A program made the translations under genes and the position numbers. Shown here in pieces: positions 1 to 4,716 of a stretch of 5,207 nucleotides of DNA (position 1 is its first letter; every line of letters begins with the position of its first letter). Source of the stretch: Chloroflexota bacterium (lineage in GTDB: Bacteria > Chloroflexota > Dehalococcoidia > GIF9 > UBA5620); assembly GCA_026389735.1 (NCBI GenBank), contig JAPLHH010000090.1, positions 1 to 5,207 of the forward strand. The letters run 5' to 3'. Below the pieces are notes generated by a model. That model did no database searches. It saw only the letters and a program-made list of their open reading frames with translations, and was not told where the DNA came from.

Positions 1-83
1 CAGTGAAATAGAATTGAACGTGGTGCCAGATGCATCACATTGTAACAGAAGGGGCAATTCTTTTGCTAGCTATCGGGGATGTC

Positions 84-110
84 ATTCTGAGGCGCGAAGC
101 GCCGGAGAAT
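84..110. repeat. REP-like intergenic palindrome
   Basis: An imperfect palindrome. The outer arms are ATTCT (84-88) and AGAAT (106-110); the inner arms are GGCGC (91-95) and GCGCC (99-103) around a GAA loop. The surrounding GTCATTCTGAGG...AGAATCTGG pattern resembles intergenic repeats that I recall as widespread in environmental bacteria, including Dehalococcoidia. Only one copy lies in this window, so calling it a dispersed repeat rests on recall and not on what is seen here. No U-tract follows on either strand, which argues against an intrinsic terminator. Confidence 0.55.
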
Positions 111-134
111 CTGGGGGCAAAAAGCAGGTAGACC

Positions 135-290
135 TTAAAAAGCGGAGTATCGGCAGGCAATACCTCTTGAAAAATCACCAATCAATTCCTTATCAGGAAT
201 TGTCTCAAAGATAGCGTGAACTTGTCTGACAATCGGTTTCGTCTTGACCTTGACAAACGCATCGTTTTGATTCAGAATAAAAGCAGTCAT
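135..290 (-). CDS. Possible small hypothetical protein (51 aa)
   Basis: An ATG-started frame of 51 codons lies on the minus strand downstream of the tRNA and ends in TAA. The conceptual protein starts MTAFILNQNDAF, has mixed polar and hydrophobic residues, and ends with an aromatic tail (RYSAF). I do not recognise it. There is only a weak, distant AGAGGT about 12 nt before the ATG. The frame stays open upstream through the hairpin into the 3' part of the tRNA, so it could also be the tail of a decayed gene. A 7-bp hairpin (CAATTCC/GGAATTG, 183-202) lies inside it. No promoter of its own is evident; readthrough from the tRNA is possible. It may equally be a chance open frame. Confidence 0.25.
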   Translation of the reverse strand: MTAFILNQNDAFVKVKTKPIVRQVHAIFETIPDKELIGDFSRGIACRYSAF

Positions 291-314
291 GGGGTTGACG
301 AGACCTCTGTGACT

Positions 315-343
315 AGGGTTGCCAGCCGAAAGGCTGCTACCCT
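315..343 (-). other. Hairpin 12 nt downstream of the tRNA 3' end
   Basis: AGGGT (315-319) pairs with ACCCT (339-343), and CAGCC (323-327) pairs with GGCTG (332-336). A small asymmetric internal loop separates the two stems. On the plus strand the loop is GAAA, a GNRA tetraloop; on the minus strand, the direction of tRNA transcription, it is TTTC. No T-run follows on the minus strand. If it ends or processes the tRNA transcript, it is not a standard intrinsic terminator. Confidence 0.45.
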
Positions 344-353
344 GAATATTCAG
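342..353. repeat. 12-bp perfect palindrome abutting the tRNA 3' end
   Basis: CTGAATATTCAG is a perfect 12-bp palindrome. It lies one base from the encoded CCA of the tRNA gene (CCA is at 355-357 on the complement). It could be a protein-binding dyad, part of a recombination site, or a processing hairpin. Nothing in the window decides among these. Confidence 0.5.
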
Positions 354-354
354 T

Positions 355-443
355 TGGTGGGGGGCAGGGGACTTGAACCCCTACGGTGCATGAGCACCAA
401 GCGATTTCCAGTCGCTCATGTCTACCGATTCCATCAACCCCCC
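355..443 (-). tRNA. Class II tRNA with GGA (Ser) anticodon on a tRNA-Leu-type body
   Basis: The minus strand folds into a complete 89-nt cloverleaf including an encoded CCA. The acceptor is GGGGGGT/GCCCCCC (last pair U-G), with discriminator A73. The D stem is 3 bp (ATG/CAT) with an 11-nt loop containing A14, A15 and G18-G19. The anticodon stem is AGCGA/TCGCT with loop CTGGAAA, giving anticodon GGA (complement of 407-409), which reads UCC/UCU. The long variable arm is GGTGC-TCAT-GCACC with two unpaired bases (G, T48) before the T arm (AGGGG/CCCCT, loop TTCAAGT). A73, the A15-U48 pair, the D-arm sequence GGAATCGGTAGA and two unpaired variable-arm bases are features of bacterial tRNA-Leu. tRNA-Ser normally has G73, G15-C48 and one unpaired base. 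The anticodon loop CTGGAAA is that of ordinary tRNA-Ser(GGA). Decoding is therefore serine by anticodon, while charging is predicted to be leucine. That it is a tRNA gene is nearly certain; its amino acid is not. Confidence 0.95.
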
Positions 444-449
444 GCTGAT

Positions 450-485
450 AACAAAAGAGGGGTGGTGTATCAGCACCACTCCTCT
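450..485 (-). terminator. Rho-independent terminator of the 169-aa gene
   Basis: Read on the minus strand, AGAGG-A-GTGGTG pairs with CACCAC-C-CCTCT around a CTGATA loop. This gives 11 pairs with one internal A-C mismatch, followed by TTTGTT. It begins 3 nt after the stop codon of the coiled-coil/winged-helix gene and ends just before the tRNA. On the plus strand the mismatch becomes a G-U pair, but no U-tract follows in that direction. The tRNA lies only about 6 bp beyond it, so it needs readthrough or its own promoter; I see no convincing promoter in 444-488. Confidence 0.7.
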
Positions 486-488
486 AAC

Positions 489-998
489 TTAAAATGGCAA
501 ATCTTCCCCCTCAGCCTCTGTCTTAACCTCTCTTGGATAGAAATATTCCCCGTCTTTAGTTTTTTGTATACCCTTAGTTCTCATAAGTGCGGCATTTACA
601 GCACGAGTGAGTGGGGACTCACTTTTTCTTATACCGCCCTCACGCAACTTTTGCACAATGTCTTCCAAGGCGAGGGGTTCCTCAGCCTCCCTCAGGGCAG
701 CTATCACGGCATTACCAATTGTCATATGCATAAACCTATATTTTCCATACAAAATGAAGTCAATTATCTCATCTTCATTCCACACTGGCTCCGTGACTTC
801 GCCGTGCCCTTTTTCATAGGGGCTGTATCCCAAGTATTTTGTCAATGTATCTCGAATGGCAGCATATTTCCGACTGGCAACATCAAATTTGGCCTGCGCC
901 CTCTTGAGTTCCTCATCTGCCGCCTTCAACATGTCTTCCTGCCTACACAATTCCTGCTCAAGTCCCCCAACGACTGCTTTTCTATGCTCATCTTCCAT
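489..998 (-). CDS. Coiled-coil and winged-helix (HARE-HTH-like) protein, 169 aa
   Basis: The start is well supported: GGAGGT (1004-1009 on the complement) lies 5 nt before the ATG, beneath a consensus promoter. Residues about 10-53 form a charged helical, probably coiled-coil segment (EDMLKAADEELKRAQAKF). A linker follows (54-85). Residues about 90-155 look like a winged helix of the HARE-HTH type: a helix (IGNAVIAALREA), EEPLALEDIVQKLREGG as helix-turn-helix, then a serine/threonine-started recognition-like helix and a hairpin 'wing' ending DGEYFYP. The C-terminus is acidic (EAEGEDLPF). There is no signal peptide or membrane segment, so it should be cytoplasmic. HARE-HTH domains occur in the RNA polymerase delta subunit and in restriction and chromatin proteins, where they are thought to contact DNA or protein. 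The domain call is by eye. Function is unknown; a small DNA-binding regulator that dimerises through the coiled coil is one possibility. The gene is divergent from the 90-aa gene and ends in a terminator next to the tRNA. Confidence 0.8.
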   Translation of the reverse strand: MEDEHRKAVVGGLEQELCRQEDMLKAADEELKRAQAKFDVASRKYAAIRDTLTKYLGYSPYEKGHGEVTEPVWNEDEIIDFILYGKYRFMHMTIGNAVIAALREAEEPLALEDIVQKLREGGIRKSESPLTRAVNAALMRTKGIQKTKDGEYFYPREVKTEAEGEDLPF

Positions 999-1012
999 TT
1001 GAGACCTCCACT

Positions 1013-1026
1013 TGTCAGAATGTCAG
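1013..1026. repeat. Short direct repeat TGTCAG-AA-TGTCAG near the minus-strand transcription start
   Basis: Two copies of TGTCAG with an 8-bp period lie just downstream of the minus-strand -10 box, around the expected transcription start (about 1025). A partial third copy (TGTCAA) is the complement of the -35 box at 1055-1060. The position suits an operator, but the units are short and may be chance. Confidence 0.3.
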
Positions 1027-1031
1027 CTACA

Positions 1032-1060
1032 ATTATAAAGGAGTGATTAAACAATGTCAA
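1032..1060 (-). promoter_or_regulatory. Perfect-consensus sigma-70 promoter for the 169-aa gene
   Basis: On the minus strand, TTGACA (1060-1055) and TATAAT (1037-1032) are separated by exactly 17 bp, so all 12 hexamer positions match consensus. Predicted initiation near 1025 leaves a leader of about 27 nt carrying the GGAGGT ribosome binding site. The -35 box overlaps the start codon of the divergent 90-aa gene, and the -10 box overlaps its AAAGGAG. Polymerase at this promoter would therefore cover the translation start region of the opposite gene. Confidence 0.85.
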
Positions 1061-1326
1061 GTACTTTTAAGGCAGAAAATGAAAAAAATGTTAAAAACAT
1101 ACTTATTAAGGCATTGGCTTTGACCGAGGCTGACGTTATTGACGCCCACAAAGATGTCGAAAGGTGTGAGGCTGCCATTAAACATCACACTGAAATGATT
1201 GAACAATTGCGGAATGCCTTGGCAGCACTAGGGCGCGATTCAAAGAAATCAAAAGGGGCTGAAAGACAGAGTGTTGAGAGTTTCGCAACAAGCTCAACCT
1301 TAATCTCCCCAGGTAGATTATGCTAG
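1054..1326 (+). CDS. Small helical hypothetical protein, 90 aa
   Basis: The frame begins at an ATG preceded by AAAGGAG (1037-1043, 10-nt spacing) and ends at TAG, with two further in-frame stops before the next gene. Residues about 8-60 are a continuous charged, alanine- and glutamate-rich helix (ADVIDAHKDVERCEAAIKHH) with hydrophobic positions at roughly heptad spacing, so a coiled coil is likely. The tail (61-90) is polar, serine-rich and probably disordered. There is no membrane segment or signal peptide. I do not recognise a family. It lies 24 bp upstream of the TGS GTPase and is probably co-transcribed with it, and it is divergent from the other small coiled-coil gene. No good plus-strand promoter is seen; TACAAT at 1028-1033 lacks a matching -35 box. 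The coding call rests on the ribosome binding site and the regular amphipathic pattern. Confidence 0.65.
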   Translation: MSSTFKAENEKNVKNILIKALALTEADVIDAHKDVERCEAAIKHHTEMIEQLRNALAALGRDSKKSKGAERQSVESFATSSTLISPGRLC

Positions 1327-1350
1327 AATTAGGAAACAGGTTAAGAAGCT

Positions 1351-2328
1351 ATGCCAGCAAACTTACCACCGCAGTACTTTGACGCTGAAAAGCGATATAG
1401 ACAGGCAAAAACTCCGGAGGATAAAATCGAGGCTCTGGAAACCATGCTTGCCATCATGCCCAAGCACAAGGGCACCGACCACCTGCATGGCGACCTGAGA
1501 CGAAGAATAGCCAAGCTCACCGAAGAGGCGGAAAGAAAAGCCGCCACCAGCAGAGCCAGCTTTTACATCAGAAAAGAAGGCGCCGGACAGGTAGCCCTGG
1601 TCGGCCTGCCCAATGTCGGCAAATCACAGCTGCTCGCCGCCGTTACCGATGCCTCCCCTGAGGTAGGTTCTTACCCGTTTACCACCCGGTCTCCCAATAT
1701 AGGCATGATGAAGTTTGAGAATATTCAGATTCAACTGGTGGACACACCACCGGTGACGGGCAAAGATTCCCGCGTCTGGCTGAACAATGTCGCACGAAAC
1801 GCCGACCTCATAGCCATCATCGTGGATTTGAGCAACAGGCCGATACAACAGGTGAAGACCACACTTCAGGAACTGGAGAATATCGGCATAGTGCCCGTCT
1901 CTAATAACATTACAGAAGCCAACATCGGCAAACGTCAAAAGAAAATGCTAATCATAGCCAACAAGAGCGACCTGAAAAATTCAGGTGCTGGCACAAAACA
2001 ACTGAATTCTCAGTACAGTGCCCTGTTCCCGGTGATTTCCATCTCCGCCTCAGAAGGCACTAACATAGAAGCGCTCAAGAGCTGGATTTTTAAAGCCCTG
2101 GAGATTATCCGCGTCCACACAAAAACTCCGGGGAAGAAAGCTGACCTGACCGACCCGATAATATTGAAGAGAGGCAGCACAGTAAAAGAGGCCGCTGAAG
2201 ACGTTCACAAAGATTTTAAGAGCAAACTGAAATATGCTATGGTCTGGGGCTCGGGAAAATTCGACGGGCAAAGGGTCAGTCAAGAGCATGTCCTACAAGA
2301 TAATGACATAATCGAGCTCCATATTTAG
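1351..2328 (+). CDS. TGS-domain GTPase of the DRG/Obg superfamily, 325 aa
   Basis: A GTP-binding protein with all G motifs visible: G1 GLPNVGKS (85-92), G2 threonines in YPFTTRSP (111-112), G3 DTPP (131-134), G4 NKSD (204-207) and G5 SAS (232-234). An N-terminal helical region (1-75) precedes the G domain, and a TGS domain fills about 255-325, ending in the typical DNDIIELHI. Obg/DRG relatives bind ribosomes or RNA; the TGS domain is thought to mediate this. The G3-G4 interval is too short to hold the S5D2L insertion of eukaryotic and archaeal DRG proteins, so this is a shorter bacterial form. In G3 the usual glycine (DxxG) is proline. The start is fixed by three in-frame stops just upstream; the ribosome binding site is weak (AGG at 1338-1340). 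It follows the 90-aa gene by 24 bp. The substrate GTP and cytoplasmic location are firm; the cellular role is not. Confidence 0.92.
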   Translation: MPANLPPQYFDAEKRYRQAKTPEDKIEALETMLAIMPKHKGTDHLHGDLRRRIAKLTEEAERKAATSRASFYIRKEGAGQVALVGLPNVGKSQLLAAVTDASPEVGSYPFTTRSPNIGMMKFENIQIQLVDTPPVTGKDSRVWLNNVARNADLIAIIVDLSNRPIQQVKTTLQELENIGIVPVSNNITEANIGKRQKKMLIIANKSDLKNSGAGTKQLNSQYSALFPVISISASEGTNIEALKSWIFKALEIIRVHTKTPGKKADLTDPIILKRGSTVKEAAEDVHKDFKSKLKYAMVWGSGKFDGQRVSQEHVLQDNDIIELHI

Positions 2329-2330
2329 GG

Positions 2331-2474
2331 TTATTTGCCGCACTGCCTTCGACCCCAGATGTTATATAACTTCTCCGCCAGTTCTTCTATATACCGCCGA
2401 TTCTCGAGCTTGAACCCGCAATTAAAGACCCCAGGAATTTCGACTTCAACGCTTCCTTTTATTTGAACTTGAAG
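2331..2474 (-). pseudogene. Probable decayed 3' end of a protein gene
   Basis: A minus-strand frame of 47 codons ends in TAA only 2 bp from the GTPase stop, tail to tail. It reads as a natural-looking peptide (IEELAEKLYNIWGRRQCGK at the end, VEIPGVFNCGFKLENRR before it) but contains no ATG, GTG or TTG start and is closed upstream by TAG at 2475-2477. The AT-rich sequence further upstream shows no continuation. It may be the remaining C-terminus of a deleted or frameshifted gene, or a chance open frame. I do not recognise the family. Confidence 0.3.
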
Positions 2475-2509
2475 CTATTAATAAATAGTGAACTTTAATG
2501 TCGGTTTAG

Positions 2510-2518
2510 TGATATACT
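2510..2518 (+). promoter_or_regulatory. Extended -10 promoter for the transporter operon
   Basis: TGATATACT combines the TGn extension with a 5/6 -10 box (TATACT, 2513-2518). No good -35 box stands at 16-18 bp, as is common for extended -10 promoters. Initiation near 2525 would give a leader of about 54 nt. The leader carries a short CGCC-GATT-GGCG hairpin (2522-2533) and the AAGGAGGG ribosome binding site (2561-2568). Confidence 0.5.
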
Positions 2519-2578
2519 TATCGCCGATTGGCGCACAAATAGTCCGCAGAGTTTTGAAACAAGGAGGGAAGCAGAATA

Positions 2579-3787
2579 ATGGTGGAATATAAAATCTACA
2601 GGTACCGATGGGTTGTTTTGGCTATCTACATGTATGTAGCCGCGCTCACACAGCTGTACTGGTTAAATTTTGCCGCCATTGAAACTTATATCGAGGAGCT
2701 GTTAAGCATACCTGCCAGCAGCGTCATGTGGTTTACGCTTGTCTTTCCTTTAATACAGGTTTTACTCACCATGCCTGCCGGCATCATTATAGATAAAAAA
2801 GGATTTAAATACGGCATAGGTATCGGTGTGCTTTTTACCGGTATCTTCGCCATGCTGCGCTTGCTTAATCCCGCTTCATTCGCAGTTTTATTAATTTCAC
2901 AAATAGGGATTTCCATCGGGCAACCTTTTGTATTAAATAGCGTTACCAAACTCGCTGTAACCTGGTTTCCACAAAAAGAGGAGGCCACAGCAGTGGGACT
3001 CGGTTCCTTAGCGCTGTTTATCGGTATGATGGCAGGACTTGGAGCCACGCCTGTCCTGGTACAAACTTTAGGATTTGAGTCAATGTTATTGATTTACGGT
3101 GCCGTAGGCATTGTAGGTATATTGCTATTCTTTACTTTGGTGAAGCCTAAACCTCAAACACCACCAAGAGAAATAGAGGCAGTGGAAGAAATCTCAAGCT
3201 GGGAAGGAATCAAAAGGATTTTGAAGGTCAGGGATTTCGTAATCCTCGGCTTTATAGCTTTGATAGGTATCGGAGTTTTCAACGGTTTAGCTACCTGGCT
3301 TGAAAAAATACTGAACGAATTACATCAAATTTCAATGACCGACGCCGGTTCTATATCTGCAGTATTGATTTTTAGCGGCATGCTTGGCTGTATTATCATC
3401 CCTATTATCTCGGATAAGATCGCGAGGAGAAAACCCTTTCTCATACTGGCATCTTTAATTGGCGCTATGTCAGTCACCGCTCTTATATTTGCGAACGGCT
3501 ACGGTATGAATTTAGTTAACGGCATAGTACTGGGCTTCTTCCTTATATCCGCTCTGCCCATAATGCTGACAATGTCCACTGAGATCACAGGAGCAAGGTT
3601 TGCCGGCATTTCAGTCGGCTATTTGCAGCTTTTAGGCAATGCTGCTGCAGTAGTAATTGTTTTGGTAATGGAAATTCTGCGCGGAGCAACAAATCAATTT
3701 ATCTTACCTCTGGCGCTGCTGGCAATACTACTCGGTATATCCTTCATTTTGGCAATCCTGATAAAAGAACCTGCCAAAAGCACTTAA
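2579..3787 (+). CDS. MFS transporter, FLVCR/SLC49-like, 402 aa
   Basis: An integral membrane protein with about 12 predicted helices (roughly 11-30, 49-70, 78-95, 101-121, 138-160, 168-187, 219-240, 257-278, 285-305, 312-331, 340-365, 372-394). A charged cytoplasmic loop (188-218) separates the two six-helix halves. The loop after helix 2 carries an MFS motif-A-like GIIIDKKGFKYG (68-79), with a weaker counterpart SDKIARRKP (278-286) after helix 8. WFPQKEEATAVGLGS (129-143) resembles the 'WF-x-x-xE-x-x-A' region of the FLVCR/DIRC2 (SLC49) group, whose animal members carry haem, choline or ethanolamine. The bacterial substrate cannot be told from sequence. The ATG is 10 nt after AAGGAGGG, and the length is normal for MFS. 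It is the first gene of a likely three-gene operon, with the isomerase-like gene 33 bp downstream. Confidence 0.9.
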   Translation: MVEYKIYRYRWVVLAIYMYVAALTQLYWLNFAAIETYIEELLSIPASSVMWFTLVFPLIQVLLTMPAGIIIDKKGFKYGIGIGVLFTGIFAMLRLLNPASFAVLLISQIGISIGQPFVLNSVTKLAVTWFPQKEEATAVGLGSLALFIGMMAGLGATPVLVQTLGFESMLLIYGAVGIVGILLFFTLVKPKPQTPPREIEAVEEISSWEGIKRILKVRDFVILGFIALIGIGVFNGLATWLEKILNELHQISMTDAGSISAVLIFSGMLGCIIIPIISDKIARRKPFLILASLIGAMSVTALIFANGYGMNLVNGIVLGFFLISALPIMLTMSTEITGARFAGISVGYLQLLGNAAAVVIVLVMEILRGATNQFILPLALLAILLGISFILAILIKEPAKST

Positions 3788-3820
3788 CTATGACGACTGT
3801 AATATCTCGTAGGTACAAGT

Positions 3821-4693
3821 GTGAACACCAAAGTAATTGAAAGAATAAATGAACTCAAGAACGACAGGACACATGGTGCCGGCTGGCTGTCCCAACAAGC
3901 TATCAGCACTTTAAACCTAGCCATAAGCGAAAGCCAAGCTCAAACCGTTGCCGACTTTGTCGAAGAAATAAAAACGGTAGCTGCTGTACTCATTGAAGCC
4001 AGACCTAGCATAACTTCCATAGCCAATTACATTAACCAGTTTCTCCAGCAGGTTATCCTCAGGTCTCAAAGTGAAGAGAATCTGGCTTCCCTAAAAAGTT
4101 TCGCCAAAGCTAAGGGAAACGAGCTCATCAAATCATCTGTAAGAGCTGTTTCCAAAGCTGTGGAATACGGCTGCGGCATAATCACCGACCTCGACACAGT
4201 GATAACCTGTAGCTATAGTTCGACAGTCTGTAAGGTCTTTGAGCTTTCCAGGGAAAGGGGGACAAAGTTCCGTGTTATCGTCGCCGAGTCCAGGTTTGAG
4301 GATAAAGCTTACGGGGAAATCACCGCCGAGCAACTCATGAAGCACCAAATTCCAGTAGAAATAATACGTGATGAGAATATACAAGTTCGTATATCCAAAG
4401 CAGACAAGGCTTTAGTCGGTGCTGACAGCATAACAGCCAATGGTTATCTCATTAACGGCACGCCGACACTTATACTGGCCCAGGCAGCTAAAAAGAAAAA
4501 AATACCCTTGTACACGGTCTGCGAAACTGCCAAATTCGACATCCCGGGTTGCACAAGCAAAGGGACAGAACTAGAGCCAGGCTTTGACAAAACTCCGCTC
4601 GACCTGACAACCGGAATAATAACCGAGAAAGGCACCATGCAGCCGAGCTTGGTCATTGCCTACATTGAAGAAACGAGACATTTTTCTCCATAA
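3821..4693 (+). CDS. eIF2B-alpha/MtnA-family protein, probable sugar-phosphate isomerase, 290 aa
   Basis: A cytoplasmic protein of the eIF2B-alpha/beta/delta, methylthioribose-1-phosphate isomerase (MtnA) and ribose-1,5-bisphosphate isomerase fold. The N-terminal helical part (1-110) is followed by a Rossmann-like C-terminal part with VITCSYSSTV (127-136), VIVAESRFE (152-160), VGADSITANG (199-208) and IPLYTVCE (228-235). Cys130 and Asp202 sit where the ribose-1,5-bisphosphate isomerase of Thermococcus kodakarensis has its catalytic Cys133 and Asp202, favouring an enzyme over a translation-factor subunit. The phosphate-binding 'RGA' of MtnA and related enzymes reads H18-G19-A20 here, so the substrate may differ. 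GTG is chosen as start: it follows AGGT (3811-3814) by 6 nt, and the nearby ATG at 3790 is out of frame. It lies between the transporter (33 bp upstream) and the TatD gene (23 bp downstream) and is probably co-transcribed with both. No AMP phosphorylase or RuBisCO gene is in view. Confidence 0.85.
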   Translation: MNTKVIERINELKNDRTHGAGWLSQQAISTLNLAISESQAQTVADFVEEIKTVAAVLIEARPSITSIANYINQFLQQVILRSQSEENLASLKSFAKAKGNELIKSSVRAVSKAVEYGCGIITDLDTVITCSYSSTVCKVFELSRERGTKFRVIVAESRFEDKAYGEITAEQLMKHQIPVEIIRDENIQVRISKADKALVGADSITANGYLINGTPTLILAQAAKKKKIPLYTVCETAKFDIPGCTSKGTELEPGFDKTPLDLTTGIITEKGTMQPSLVIAYIEETRHFSP

Positions 4694-4716
4694 AAAAGAC
4701 GTCAAGAAGGGAGAAT

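Larger units (their letters stand above)
1..354. other. Stretch without a confidently called gene, left flank of the tRNA
   Basis: No protein gene of convincing length is seen in either strand here. The stretch holds a REP-like hairpin (84-110), a 51-codon minus-strand ORF of uncertain status (135-290), a hairpin at 315-343 and a palindrome at 342-353, each listed separately. The plus-strand open frames that cross it have no ribosome binding site, and one runs straight through the antisense of the tRNA. Confidence 0.6.

Noticed and set aside
183..202. 7-bp hairpin CAATTCC/GGAATTG
   Set aside because: Short, with no U-tract and no partner feature; expected by chance at this length scale. It is mentioned only inside the 51-codon ORF entry.
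14..214. Plus-strand open frame of 66 codons at the left end
   Set aside because: It passes through the REP-like hairpin, has no ribosome binding site and has low-complexity basic/serine composition.
250..278. Plus-strand promoter-like pair TTGACA-N17-CAGAAT
   Set aside because: The -10 box matches only 4 of 6 positions and there is no plus-strand gene downstream, only the antisense of the tRNA.
355..443. Integrated element using the tRNA 3' end as attachment site
   Set aside because: No integrase gene and no second copy of the tRNA 3' end are seen in the window, so there is no direct support.
1012..1039. Plus-strand promoter TTGTCA-N16-TATAAA for the 90-aa gene
   Set aside because: Transcription would start near or after the ribosome binding site of that gene, so it could not supply a usable leader.
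216..1046. Long plus-strand open frame of 276 codons
   Set aside because: It runs antisense through the tRNA, the terminator and the whole 169-aa gene, has no ribosome binding site, and its translation is cysteine-, proline- and histidine-rich in the manner of a shadow frame.
2361..2370. 10-bp palindrome GTTATATAAC
   Set aside because: Short and AT-rich, lying inside the remnant reading frame; probably chance.
3790..3840. Short ORF from ATG at 3790 overlapping the start of the isomerase-like gene
   Set aside because: Only 16 codons, out of frame with the gene and without a ribosome binding site.
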